A stretch of 64,000 bases of DNA from Adhaeribacter rhizoryzae (GTDB lineage: Bacteria; Bacteroidota; Bacteroidia; Cytophagales; Hymenobacteraceae). Numbering within the stretch: the stretch's first letter is position 1; each line of letters begins with the position of its first letter. A program made the position numbers and the translations under genes. The stretch is taken from positions 1-64,000 of the forward strand of contig NZ_VWSF01000020.1 of assembly GCF_008629685.1 (NCBI RefSeq), given 5' to 3'. Positions 43,688-52,832 of the stretch are shown piece after piece. A model generated the notes under the pieces. The model was not told where the DNA came from. It made no database searches and saw only the letters and a program-made list of their open reading frames with translations.

Positions 43688-44175
43688 GCGTTGTTTTAGT
43701 TATAGTTAATATAAATGCAAATATATAGGTTAATTATTATGTTAATGCGTTTGTAATTTCTGCCTTTATAATATTGGCAGCATATATAAATAATAAAGCG
43801 GCATGCTTTTTTATTGCTCAGTGCCAAATATTACCTAAGCCAAGAACCGCAAGTATAAATACCAGCATTGCCAATACCACATAATTTACCTCTGGCGCAG
43901 GCCGGCTAAATTGTTTTGGTGCTGTTAAATTAAAGTCCTTAAATGAAGATTAGATGAAATATTGTATATAGCAGAAATAAAATTTTTACTTATAATAATT
44001 ATACCCACTGGTATAAAAGCTGCGCCAAAGCGCATACTACAAGTTAGTGCTTGTGTACGAGCTATTTGGGGAGTTCTGAAGCTTTAAAGAAATATTTTGC
44101 CCCGAATGCGTTTTGTAGATATAAAATTTGATAAAAATATTAAGCTAAACCGGAGTAGCTGTATTCAAAAATTGT
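43688..44175. other. Intergenic, no gene seen
   Basis: About 490 AT-rich bases upstream of the lipocalin-like gene and downstream of the glycoside hydrolase. I see no structure worth naming. Confidence 0.4.
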
Positions 44176-46941
44176 TTATTCAAAAAGCCAATCAATATTT
44201 TTAGCGCTTACGGCTAAGCCCGCATCCCGCATCCGGATTTCTTGGGTGCCATCGATGAAGCCCAGTAATAGTAAGGCGCCTTTGGGTAGGTTTAAGGTGT
44301 GCGTACCAGCTTTAAAAGCATAAGCATGAATATTTACCGGCGGGAGATTGCCGGCCACCAGGGCATTAGAAATTTTAATCTCACTTTGCCCGTAATCACT
44401 GGCACTGGCATCGGTTTCCAGTTCAGGCGCTTTTGCAAAGTTTGGGTCTGGGTCGGCGCTAAAGCCGGCTTGTTTGTTAAAATAGCCCACCAACAGCTTT
44501 ACCGGCTGCCTCGCCGTAAACCGGATTGTAGTTCCTTTGGCTACCTGCTCTGCTTTACTATATTTAAATCCTTTCAGGCCCCTAAGTTCCGGTGCCACCA
44601 CCTGAATAAGTACCGTGGTATCCGCAAATATTGGCTGTTCTTGGCTCAAACTATAAACGCCTTTGGTTTGGGAGTGTAGCGTAACCGGCGCATTTTTGAA
44701 AGGAATAATTTTAACCGGGGTTGCCTTAACGGATGATTTTAGAGAATCGATGCGCTGCTTAAAAGTATCGAGCTCTTTTTCAAATACCGGCAGCACTTCG
44801 GCCCAGGTTTTAAAGGTTCCATCTACGGCCGGAACCGGAATTTTACGTTGTGGCGTTTGCATGCTGTTGGCGTACAGGTAAGTGTCTTTGGTTAAATTTA
44901 CGAATTCGCGATAGTGTTGCACGCTGTTTTCCAGGTGAGGTACTGCTTTTTCCAAATCGGTTATATCTTCAGAATATTTGTAACGCAATACCGCTATAGC
45001 GGCTTTCACCTTCTCGGAGTAATGCCTGGCCATGGCGTTGTAGCAATACATGTCGTTCCGGAGCCTGTTAAATTCATTTTTATTTTTAGTGACGGCACCA
45101 GCTGCTTTTTCAATGGCCGCTACCGCTTGCTGGCCGTGTACTACTATTTCTTCGGCTACCTGTAAAGGTGTTTCTCCCAGGTGCTTTTCTTTTTTAGATT
45201 CTTTCTCAGCGTACTGAATAATCATTTCCCCCTCCGGTGCTTCCGACTCGTACAAAAGCGTAAATACCCGGTACCGGAAAGGATTTATGAATTGCGTCAT
45301 TAACATGCCTAAGGTCATGGTTTGGCGGTTACCATCAGTTATACCAAAGCGGCGTAATATTTTCGGGGATATTTCGCCGGCTTGTTCCTGGGCTTCCAGC
45401 ACCGCTGCTCCTTTATCGGTTGGCAGACCAAATTCTTCAGCTAAGAGGTTGCTCCAATAAGTTACTTCCTCGGTTCTGCTTCTTTTGTAATTCCAGGCGT
45501 AGCGCGCCCAGGCTTTGTACCACATACCGTCGCGGTTTATTTGCAACAGCCGAACCGGGGTTTTATCGGCGGAAAATGGCCAATCCCAGTAAGAGGCTTG
45601 CGGAAATAAGTGCAACCCGTTTGATTCATATACCTCGTGCATGGCCTTAACCGATTTCTGAATAAAGTCCGGCGAACTGTACCGGAAGGGCTCTAAGTTT
45701 GCCAGAATATGCACGTTTTGCAAATGCACAGTTCCTATGCGGCTGAGGCTCCGGTGCAGTTCGGCCCACTTGCCCCGGGGCGTGTAGGTAGTGAGCGCCT
45801 CGCCATTGTATTTGGCCATGGTGTACAAGTTCTTATAAATTGGCATAGCGGCTTTCATCACGCGGGGCGCATCGGTATCGTGGGCGCGCAGCACAATGGG
45901 TGGCTCTACCGTTTGCCCCCGGGCTTTTAATCCGTCTTGCACGCCCGGTATAATCGTTTTGGTAAACCATTCCACATCATCCGGACCGGTTCCTTCCATG
46001 GCTTCCCCCAGTGTAATAAGCAAGCCTACATTCGGGTATTTTTCTACAAAAGCTGCTATTGATTTGCGGGTATAATCAGATAATAAGTGCGTAATAGGCC
46101 GATTCCGGTCTTGCGTTTTAAGGTTGTGCTTCTCGGCAAATGGTTGGGAAAGAATAATATTATAAAACATCTGAATTACCCAAATTCCCCGCTTGTCGGC
46201 TTCTTCGGTCAGGAAGCGAAACATTTCCTCGTTCTTTGCAAAAGTTGCTTCGTCTACTTCCACCGCGTAAGGGTAATCCGGGAGCTTAACCAGCGAGGCA
46301 AATGGGTGGCCGTTCCAGAGGTAGAGCGAGTTGTAGCGATTTTCTACTAACATGTCCAAATATTTCACCCACAAGGCTTTGTCGTAAAACCAGGGGAAGG
46401 TTTCTGGCGTGTAAGGGTACTCGTACACGGTGCGGCCGGGCAGGTAATAGGGTTTCTGTAAACCGATTGCCGTGCCGCGTAATACCATCTGCGGCTGATC
46501 GCTTAGTTGCAGGTTTGCCGGAAGTTTTCCGCTGTTTTTCACTTGAGCAGCTACTTCCAGGCAGCCATATAGCGCACCAGAAGCATCGGCTCCTTTTATG
46601 GTCAGGAGGTTTTCGGTGGAAGTAATGGTAAACCCTTCTTTGCCTGAAACATTAAAGTTATTGGTAGCGGCAGCATTAACTGGCGTGGCTTCGTTGGAAT
46701 ATGCCACCAATATTTTCCAGCCTTTTTTTAGCGGCTTATCCGGTGTTACTATTGCTACCAGATAGCCTGCATTCGCCAAAGCTTCCTTTAATTTATTTGC
46801 CCCAAAGGCAACTCTGACCGGCGCTTTTTCTGGCAACACAATAACTAAAGCCTCTTTTTCAGGAGAAGTAGTTAAAGCTATTGGCCGACAAGAAGCTAAA
46901 AGCAATAAAAATATAGGTACCAAAAGGAGCAGCCGTATCAT
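44176..46941 (-). CDS. Putative secreted glycoside hydrolase, GH67/GH20-type N-terminus (921 aa)
   Basis: Lipoprotein leader (LLLASC). Residues about 30-140 form an alpha/beta domain like the N-terminal domain of GH67 alpha-glucuronidases and GH20 enzymes (IVLPEKAPVRVAFGANKLKE, GADASGALYGCLEVA). Residues about 150-500 are a TIM barrel (VENRYNSLYLWNGHPFASLV, PNVGLLITLGEAMEGTG, with E in GEAME as a candidate acid/base). The middle of the C-terminal half is a helical domain (about 560-710), and the last 150 residues are a beta sandwich. No family number can be assigned by eye. Monocistronic, with an AT-rich upstream region shared with the carboxylesterase. Likely acts on a uronic-acid or acetamido glycan. 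Confidence 0.6.
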   Translation of the reverse strand: MIRLLLLVPIFLLLLASCRPIALTTSPEKEALVIVLPEKAPVRVAFGANKLKEALANAGYLVAIVTPDKPLKKGWKILVAYSNEATPVNAAATNNFNVSGKEGFTITSTENLLTIKGADASGALYGCLEVAAQVKNSGKLPANLQLSDQPQMVLRGTAIGLQKPYYLPGRTVYEYPYTPETFPWFYDKALWVKYLDMLVENRYNSLYLWNGHPFASLVKLPDYPYAVEVDEATFAKNEEMFRFLTEEADKRGIWVIQMFYNIILSQPFAEKHNLKTQDRNRPITHLLSDYTRKSIAAFVEKYPNVGLLITLGEAMEGTGPDDVEWFTKTIIPGVQDGLKARGQTVEPPIVLRAHDTDAPRVMKAAMPIYKNLYTMAKYNGEALTTYTPRGKWAELHRSLSRIGTVHLQNVHILANLEPFRYSSPDFIQKSVKAMHEVYESNGLHLFPQASYWDWPFSADKTPVRLLQINRDGMWYKAWARYAWNYKRSRTEEVTYWSNLLAEEFGLPTDKGAAVLEAQEQAGEISPKILRRFGITDGNRQTMTLGMLMTQFINPFRYRVFTLLYESEAPEGEMIIQYAEKESKKEKHLGETPLQVAEEIVVHGQQAVAAIEKAAGAVTKNKNEFNRLRNDMYCYNAMARHYSEKVKAAIAVLRYKYSEDITDLEKAVPHLENSVQHYREFVNLTKDTYLYANSMQTPQRKIPVPAVDGTFKTWAEVLPVFEKELDTFKQRIDSLKSSVKATPVKIIPFKNAPVTLHSQTKGVYSLSQEQPIFADTTVLIQVVAPELRGLKGFKYSKAEQVAKGTTIRFTARQPVKLLVGYFNKQAGFSADPDPNFAKAPELETDASASDYGQSEIKISNALVAGNLPPVNIHAYAFKAGTHTLNLPKGALLLLGFIDGTQEIRMRDAGLAVSAKNIDWLFE

Positions 46942-47324
46942 TTATATAAAATTTACATATAAATATAAATTTTAAATTTAAAAATTTTAAATCTTAATAC
47001 AAGTAAAATCTGGTTGTTTTATCTTACTTAAAATTATTGCTGTATTTTTCTTTATTGTTATCACTCCGAAATCAGAAATATTGAGCGGAAAATCTGTAAA
47101 CAGGGCAAGAAGCAAAGTAAGATTGGTTAGAACGCTAAAAAGGTTCATTCCTAAAATGCAAGTCTTATTGTAGACTCAAATCCTATTGTAGACCATTAAA
47201 TATATTGGATTACGCCGGCAGAAAAACTTTACTGGTTAATGAAGCAGCTCATTTAAATTCATGTATATTTATTTTTAAATAATCCATTTCGGCGCTGCAA
47301 AATTAAGCTAAGTAGGCTCGTTCC
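46942..47324. other. Divergent intergenic region
   Basis: About 380 bases between the glycoside hydrolase and carboxylesterase starts. Very AT-rich with TTTAAATTT-type palindromes near 46970. No confident promoter. Confidence 0.4.
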
Positions 47325-48986
47325 ATGAACCCAATAAACAGAAGAACTTTTTTATCGCAACTAACGCTGGCTACAGCCGCATTCTCCCTGCCGCAATATG
47401 CTTTTTCCGCATCGTCCATGCCAGCCGACTTTGTAGAAGTAGAAATTACGCACGGAAAAATTCGTGGATTGAGGAGCGAGGGTGTGAATATTTTTAAAGG
47501 AATACCTTATGCCGGCAGCGTTTCCGGCGACCATCGGTTTCGTCGGCCGGCACCACTCCAGTCATGGACGGGTGTACGGGAAGCTTTACAATTAGGCGCC
47601 CCTGCCATACAGCCTCCCCGGCGAAATGAACCCGCTCCGGCTGAGGATTGCCTTTTCCTGAACGTCTGGACTCCGGCCAACGACAACAAGAAGCGTCCGG
47701 TGATGTTTTACAACCATGGCGGTGGCTTTGTGATTGGCTCGGGAGGTTCAGCCAGTCAGGATGGAACCAACCTGGCGCGTAATTTTGATGTGGTAGTGGT
47801 TGAAACCAATCACCGGTTAGGCTTACTGGGCTTTCTGTACCTCGACGAAATAGCCGGGGCCGATTATGCTGGTTCGGGTAATATGGGTTTGCTGGACATG
47901 GTGGCGGGCTTAAAATGGGTGCAGGAAAACATAGCGCAATTTGGCGGCGACCCCAACAATGTTATGATTTGGGGCGAGTCGGGTGGGGGAGCCAAAACCG
48001 CTTGTTTGTATGCCATGCCCGCGGCGGCTCCTTATTTTAACAAAGCATCTATTGAAAGCGGGCCCGGTGTACGCATGACCCCTAAGGAAATAGCCACCGA
48101 AACAACGGCTATGCTGCTTAAAGAATTAAATATTGCCCCCAAAGACTGGCGAAAATTGCTGGCTGTACCGGCGGCCGATTTATTAAATATGCAAAGCAAG
48201 TTGCCGTTTGTGCCGCCTTTTATCGAAAAAAATAAGAGTGTGGGTTTTATGCGCCGCAACTACGGTGGTTTTGGCCCGGTGGTAGATGGCAAAATATTAC
48301 CGCACCACCCTTTCGATCCCGCTGCACCCCAAATATCGCGCAATAAACCTTTGCTGGTAGGCTGGAACGAAGATGAATACACTTTTTTTGCCTGGGAGCG
48401 CAAAGACACCGAATTTGCTACGCTTGATTTTGCGGGTTTGCAGCAAAAACTAGAACCCCAATACGGCCCGCATACTAAAAAAATTATCGATACTTACCGT
48501 AAAGCAAGGCCTAACGCAACGGCAGCCAATATTTTTATTGCGGTTTCTTCTATTACCATGATGGGATTAGGTTCCGTGGAGATTGCTGAAAAAAAGGTGA
48601 AGCAACAAGGTGCGCCGGTATATTTATACAATTTTGGGTATAAGTCGGAGAAAAAGATTCCGGGCACGGATTACCCCATGGGTACGCCCCATGCCATGGA
48701 TATTTCTTTTAAATTTAACAATGAAATTCCGCCCCGCGGTGGTTCTGCACCAAAAGAGAGTTTCTTTGGCGGTAATAAACCCGAAAGATTTGTGGCTTCG
48801 CGTAACTTTGCCGAGCTATGGACTACTTTTGCCCGTACCGGTAAACCCGCCGCGAAAAATGCACCCGCCTGGCCGGCCTATAATCTGCAAAACAGACCCA
48901 CCATGCGCATTGATACCAAATGTGAGGTAATAAACAACCGGTTCAGCCAGGAGCTGGCCATGTGGCGTTCCATTGGAAAGCTATAG
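47325..48986 (+). CDS. Type-B carboxylesterase/lipase, secreted
   Basis: A 553-residue alpha/beta hydrolase of the carboxylesterase type-B family. The N-terminus carries an RR pair and a hydrophobic stretch (MNPINRRTFLSQLTLATAAF), suggesting Tat export. Motifs: EDCLFLNVWTP near 107-118, oxyanion-hole YNHGGGF (129-135), nucleophile elbow WGESGGG (S219), an acidic residue in GWNEDEYTFF and His in GTPHAMDISFKF. It cleaves an ester of unknown nature. Its TAG stop lies inside TATAGGCA, the left boundary motif of the following cassette-like gene. Confidence 0.9.
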   Translation: MNPINRRTFLSQLTLATAAFSLPQYAFSASSMPADFVEVEITHGKIRGLRSEGVNIFKGIPYAGSVSGDHRFRRPAPLQSWTGVREALQLGAPAIQPPRRNEPAPAEDCLFLNVWTPANDNKKRPVMFYNHGGGFVIGSGGSASQDGTNLARNFDVVVVETNHRLGLLGFLYLDEIAGADYAGSGNMGLLDMVAGLKWVQENIAQFGGDPNNVMIWGESGGGAKTACLYAMPAAAPYFNKASIESGPGVRMTPKEIATETTAMLLKELNIAPKDWRKLLAVPAADLLNMQSKLPFVPPFIEKNKSVGFMRRNYGGFGPVVDGKILPHHPFDPAAPQISRNKPLLVGWNEDEYTFFAWERKDTEFATLDFAGLQQKLEPQYGPHTKKIIDTYRKARPNATAANIFIAVSSITMMGLGSVEIAEKKVKQQGAPVYLYNFGYKSEKKIPGTDYPMGTPHAMDISFKFNNEIPPRGGSAPKESFFGGNKPERFVASRNFAELWTTFARTGKPAAKNAPAWPAYNLQNRPTMRIDTKCEVINNRFSQELAMWRSIGKL

Positions 48987-48989
48987 GCA
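48982..48989. repeat. Left boundary motif TATAGGCA of the cassette-like insertion
   Basis: Exact inverted partner of TGCCTATA at 51513-51520. The motif overlaps the stop codon of the carboxylesterase and lies 23 bases before the ATPase start. Confidence 0.5.
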
Positions 48990-49012
48990 ATGGTAAAACG
49001 ATACTACACTAA

Positions 49013-51502
49013 ATGAATATACAGAATAAACTCAAAAATCTTAAAGACCAAAAGAGTTATAGTATTCCAGCCAAAAGGGTAATGGAGCATTTAAAACCTA
49101 TCCTTAGCAAATCAAATGACTTGCGACAAAGATGGATGTGGGAATTACTTCAAAATGCAAGTGATTTAGGCGACAATGTAAAAGCAAGGTTTGAAATAAC
49201 TCCTGACAAATTAAAATTCAGCCACAATGGAAAACCATTCTCATTGGACGAAGCATATAATCTCATTATGCCCGACTCGACCAAAGATGATGAGGCAACA
49301 CATAAAAAAAGTGTAATCGGACAGTTTGGAACTGGTTTTATTTCAACTCATATACTTTCCAAGATTATTAAAATTGAGGGCATAATTGAAGATGACGAGC
49401 AACTTTACAGTTTTAACTTTCACCTTGACAGACGTCAAAGAAACGATAAAGATTTTTTAATTCAATCAATAAAAGACGCAGAAGCAGAGTATAAGGAAAA
49501 CCTTGAAAAACTTGATGAGCTTCCAGAAGATGAATTTCAAACTTCATTTACTTATAGTGTTGACAATACCTATTCTTCTTTAAACGGACAAGAAATTGTT
49601 GATGATGGAATTGAAAGTTTTAAGGAATTGATACCATATGTTTTGACATTTAGACCTCAATTGACAGAAATTGAAGTAATTGACTACAGGACTACAACAA
49701 CTAAGCTAATGTTCAAACGTGAGGAAGTAGAAAATGATATTGAAGACCTCATAATTATACAAACAATTTGCCATAAAAACGGCAAACACATTGGAAACAA
49801 ACTAATAGGAAACATTATTGATGAAGAAACTGAAATTGCTTTCCCAATCAAACACATAGAAGCAGAAACATTTCAGTTGCTTTCATTTCCTGACAACTGC
49901 CCTTTATTGTTTTGTGCATTCCCAATGGTAGGCACAGACGATTTTAATTTCCCAGTAGTTATTCACAGTGAAAAGTTTGTACCAAATAGAGAGCGAGATG
50001 GAATTGAAATTTCTGATTATGATACAGAAAACAGAGATAGGTTAATAGAAGCTAAAGACGCATTTTTGAGATTATTAGGAATAATTGAAGAATATGACTG
50101 GACAGATGCCTTTAATATTTCTTTTCTAAACAATCCAAAATTTAATGAATATTCAATAAAGAATTGGTTTACAAATTCAATTTTCAAGCCAATTAAAGAA
50201 GGATTATATAAAACTAAAATGGTCGAATTAGATCAAGCCCTAAATATTGAAAACAAAAGACTTTCATTAAGCGAAGTATATATTCCTTATGCAGATAAAA
50301 GGGCGAAAAATTATGCTGAATTGGCAACAGATATTTACAATTTTGCATTTAAAACCATACCAACTTTGTTGCCCAAAAGAGAACATTCTCTAAGTTGGTT
50401 TGAAACCTTAGATTTTGAAATATTCACAGGAGAAAAACTTGACTTAGAAGAACTCTCAAAAAAAATATGTGAAGATGTCGATTCGCTTGAAAAGTTTTGC
50501 TCCGCCTACTCAATGAATGAAACAAAAGCAATTAAATTTCTTATTGATTTTATTAAATTGATTATAGCACAAGAAGAAGAGAAACTTCTTGATAAATATA
50601 AGCTAATATTAAATCAAAGTAATCAACTTTGCTTTCTAAAAGGTATTCAACTAGATGTTATTGATCATAAAGGACTTAAAGATGGCTATGATGAGAAACT
50701 AAAAGACATTTACTACTCCTTATCAAATAAGGAGTGCCGTGATGTATTACTTCATAAAGGCTTTGAACAAATAGATAACCTTGTTGACGAAGATGATATC
50801 TATGAATTTAAGAAATTGGCTAAGGACACAGATGAAGAACTTAGAAATTATGAAGGAAACTTTCAAGATGAAGACTTTTTGCTAATACTTAAAGACCTTT
50901 TTAATTGGTATACTACTTGTGGTATTTCAGAGGAAACATTAATAAACTTATTTCCATACTTCTCACTAAATAAATCGCAATTATACCTTAATACAAAAAC
51001 ACCACAAGAATTAGAATATGCTTTTGATATTGAGATAAGTGGTAAAAGCGAAGTATTAGCAAAACTTGCCAACAGTTCATTGTCAGATAAAGATTTAGAA
51101 ATTATTGCTGACAACCCAAAGTTAGTATCTAATTTTATGGAATGGCTTAATAGCAAACAAGAAGACAACCCTGATGAAGAATTAGGAAATATCGGAGAAG
51201 AGTTTTTATATCACCAGCTTTGTCAAATATTTGGAGAAAATAGAGTGCTTTGGGAAGACAAATCTGAATATGATTTTAGAGTTCTTGAAAAGGACTTAAC
51301 GACTACAAAATACTTTATTGACGCAAAGACAACTGGCAAGGGAATCGCAAACAGTGACAATATTCCATTTTTTATGCGGACAGCACAATGGTCTTTTCTT
51401 GACAAACAACAAGCAGGCGGGAAGTATATAATAGCAAGGATATTCAAAAACGGTGGGGCAATTGACGTTAAGTATTTAAAACTAAACAAACAATCATTAT
51501 AA
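49013..51502 (+). CDS. GHKL (Hsp90/sacsin-like) ATPase fused to a C-terminal NOV/DUF3883-like nuclease domain
   Basis: An 829-residue soluble protein. N-terminal GHKL ATPase: RWMWELLQNASDLG (E44, N48 of the N box), a HNGKPFS motif (71-77, G1-like) and GQFGTGFIST (103-112, G2-like). A long helical middle follows. The last 120 residues resemble NOV_C/DUF3883: GNIGEEFLYHQL (E729, E730), YDFRVLEKD (D754), FIDAKTT (D770-x-K772), a PD-(D/E)XK-type core. I see no membrane segment. Codon use and composition are far more AT/A-rich than the genes around it, suggesting recent transfer. ATPase plus nuclease in one protein is common in phage defence and restriction; I infer that role. Not named in any system I can recall with confidence. 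Confidence 0.7.
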   Translation: MNIQNKLKNLKDQKSYSIPAKRVMEHLKPILSKSNDLRQRWMWELLQNASDLGDNVKARFEITPDKLKFSHNGKPFSLDEAYNLIMPDSTKDDEATHKKSVIGQFGTGFISTHILSKIIKIEGIIEDDEQLYSFNFHLDRRQRNDKDFLIQSIKDAEAEYKENLEKLDELPEDEFQTSFTYSVDNTYSSLNGQEIVDDGIESFKELIPYVLTFRPQLTEIEVIDYRTTTTKLMFKREEVENDIEDLIIIQTICHKNGKHIGNKLIGNIIDEETEIAFPIKHIEAETFQLLSFPDNCPLLFCAFPMVGTDDFNFPVVIHSEKFVPNRERDGIEISDYDTENRDRLIEAKDAFLRLLGIIEEYDWTDAFNISFLNNPKFNEYSIKNWFTNSIFKPIKEGLYKTKMVELDQALNIENKRLSLSEVYIPYADKRAKNYAELATDIYNFAFKTIPTLLPKREHSLSWFETLDFEIFTGEKLDLEELSKKICEDVDSLEKFCSAYSMNETKAIKFLIDFIKLIIAQEEEKLLDKYKLILNQSNQLCFLKGIQLDVIDHKGLKDGYDEKLKDIYYSLSNKECRDVLLHKGFEQIDNLVDEDDIYEFKKLAKDTDEELRNYEGNFQDEDFLLILKDLFNWYTTCGISEETLINLFPYFSLNKSQLYLNTKTPQELEYAFDIEISGKSEVLAKLANSSLSDKDLEIIADNPKLVSNFMEWLNSKQEDNPDEELGNIGEEFLYHQLCQIFGENRVLWEDKSEYDFRVLEKDLTTTKYFIDAKTTGKGIANSDNIPFFMRTAQWSFLDKQQAGGKYIIARIFKNGGAIDVKYLKLNKQSL

Positions 51503-51512
51503 AAAGAACCAC

Positions 51513-51570
51513 TGCCTATAACACCACCTAAAAAGCATAAAAACGCTTTTTAGCCAAGTCCGTTATAATA
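51513..51570. repeat. attC-like imperfect palindrome after the ATPase gene
   Basis: TGCCTATAAC (51513) pairs at the outside with GTTATA (51562-51567), and inside CTAAAAAGC pairs with GCTTTTTAG around a short loop. Two paired arms with unpaired joints resemble the folded recombination sites of gene cassettes. The outer motif also mirrors TATAGGCA at 48982. Confidence 0.45.
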
Positions 51571-51605
51571 CTATCATCAATTGGTTAAGGCACGTAAGTT
51601 ATTGC

Positions 51606-51684
51606 GGTCAGTTGAGCTTGTCGAAATAGCTAATTCTACCTTTTCCATAACTGTATTAGATCCTTCGACAGGCTCAGGATGACC
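51606..51684. repeat. REP-like palindrome (GTCATCCTGAGC..GTCGAA type)
   Basis: GGTCAGTTGAGCTTGTCGAA at 51606 and TTCGACAGGCTCAGGATGAC from 51664 are imperfect inverses, the stem of a common Bacteroidota repeat I recall with CCTGAGC and GTCGAAGGA. It lies between the cassette-like element and the PEP-hydrolase-like gene. Confidence 0.55.
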
Positions 51685-51740
51685 AATAATGTACACTTAG
51701 GCGCAGGTTCCGTTTTATAATAGTATCAGTTACCTTATTC

Positions 51741-52610
51741 TTAATTTCTAGCGGGTAAAGTAATTGATTTGAATTTTACGGTAAGTTCGGTTAAAGAAGC
51801 TTCTACTCCCATGCGTTCGAGTGAAGAAGCGCCCACAAAACCATGCGCACTGGTTTTACTTAATATTTCGCGCACGTCATCGGGAGTATTAACCGGGCCG
51901 CCGTGCGTCAGAAAGAAAGTATTGGGGTTTACTTCTGCGGCAGCGTCAATAATTTTTTGGGTACGTTCCACGGCATCATCCATGGTACAGGTAGCCTCTA
52001 CCACCCCAATAGAACCGCCCACGGTAGTACCCACGTGCGCAATAATGGCATCCGCGCCAGCCTCGGCCATTTGCCGGGCTTCTTCAGGTTTGGCTACGTA
52101 CACAATCGAGAATAAATCCATTTTAGAAGCAAGTTGCACCATTTCTACTTCCTTTATAAAGCCCATGCCGGTCTCCTCTAGTACCTGACGAAAGTGCCCA
52201 TCCACAATGGAGTGCGTTGGAAAATTATTGATGCCGGAAAAGCCCATTTCTTTTACTTTTAGTAAATGGTGCCACATGCGGCGGCGGGGGTCAGAGCCGT
52301 GTACGCCGCAAATAACCGGAACTTCTTCTACTACGGGCAGTACTTCAAACTCGCCAATTTCCATAGCCACGGCATTGGCATCGCCGTATGCCATTAAGCC
52401 GGCAGTAGAGCCGTGGCCGGCCATCCGGAAACGACCGGAGTTGTAAATAATAATTAAATCGGCGCCGCCTTTCTCAATAAATTTAGCGCTAATGCCAGTT
52501 CCGGCGCCAGCTGCAATAATGGCTTTTTGCTGGTTTAAAGTTGCTTGTAAACGGTCTCTTACTTCTTGGCGGGTGTAAGGGTTTCCCTTACCGGTCCATG
52601 GGTTTGGCAT
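51741..52610 (-). CDS. Phosphoenolpyruvate hydrolase-like TIM-barrel protein
   Basis: A 289-residue protein matching the PEP hydrolase-like family (PEP mutase/hydrolase-like barrel). Diagnostic stretches: GAGTGISAKFIEKGGADLII, IYNSGRFRMAGHGSTAGLMA, AYGDANAVAMEIGEFEVLP, VICGVHGSDPRRRMWHHLL and IAHVGTTVGGSIGVVEATC, and a late FFLTHGGPVNTPDDVREIL. The gene is downstream of the Tm-1-like gene (about 220 bases apart with a palindrome between), mirroring plant Tm-1, in which the same domain follows the ATP-binding domain. Catalysis of a phosphonate- or PEP-related step in a sugar or acid pathway is probable; the substrate is unknown. Confidence 0.85.
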   Translation of the reverse strand: MPNPWTGKGNPYTRQEVRDRLQATLNQQKAIIAAGAGTGISAKFIEKGGADLIIIYNSGRFRMAGHGSTAGLMAYGDANAVAMEIGEFEVLPVVEEVPVICGVHGSDPRRRMWHHLLKVKEMGFSGINNFPTHSIVDGHFRQVLEETGMGFIKEVEMVQLASKMDLFSIVYVAKPEEARQMAEAGADAIIAHVGTTVGGSIGVVEATCTMDDAVERTQKIIDAAAEVNPNTFFLTHGGPVNTPDDVREILSKTSAHGFVGASSLERMGVEASLTELTVKFKSITLPARN

Positions 52611-52700
52611 AATATTATATTAGCTTGTAGTTTTAATTACCTGTTTAAATTTAAGTATTGATGTTACTTAGCAATGTGTAATACTAACTTTGGTATTTTG

Positions 52701-52777
52701 AACTCACACCTGTCATTCAGGAGGAAACTATTTAGTAAGTAGCCAACAAGTTTCCTCCTGAATGACAAATGTGAGTT
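52701..52777. repeat. Large palindrome between the Tm-1-like and PEP-hydrolase-like genes
   Basis: AACTCACACCTGTCATTCAG with GGAGGAAACT pairs with AGTTTCCTCC and TGAATGACAAATGTGAGTT: a 29-base stem with two mismatches and a 19-base loop. Likely a REP/MITE or terminator hairpin. Confidence 0.65.
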
Positions 52778-52832
52778 TCTTAAACTATCTAATAAAAACT
52801 TTTTGCGTAATCTCAGTTATACATGCTTTCTG

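Noticed and set aside
45420-46625. Plus-strand ORFs over the glycoside hydrolase
   Set aside because: Antisense shadows with biased composition.
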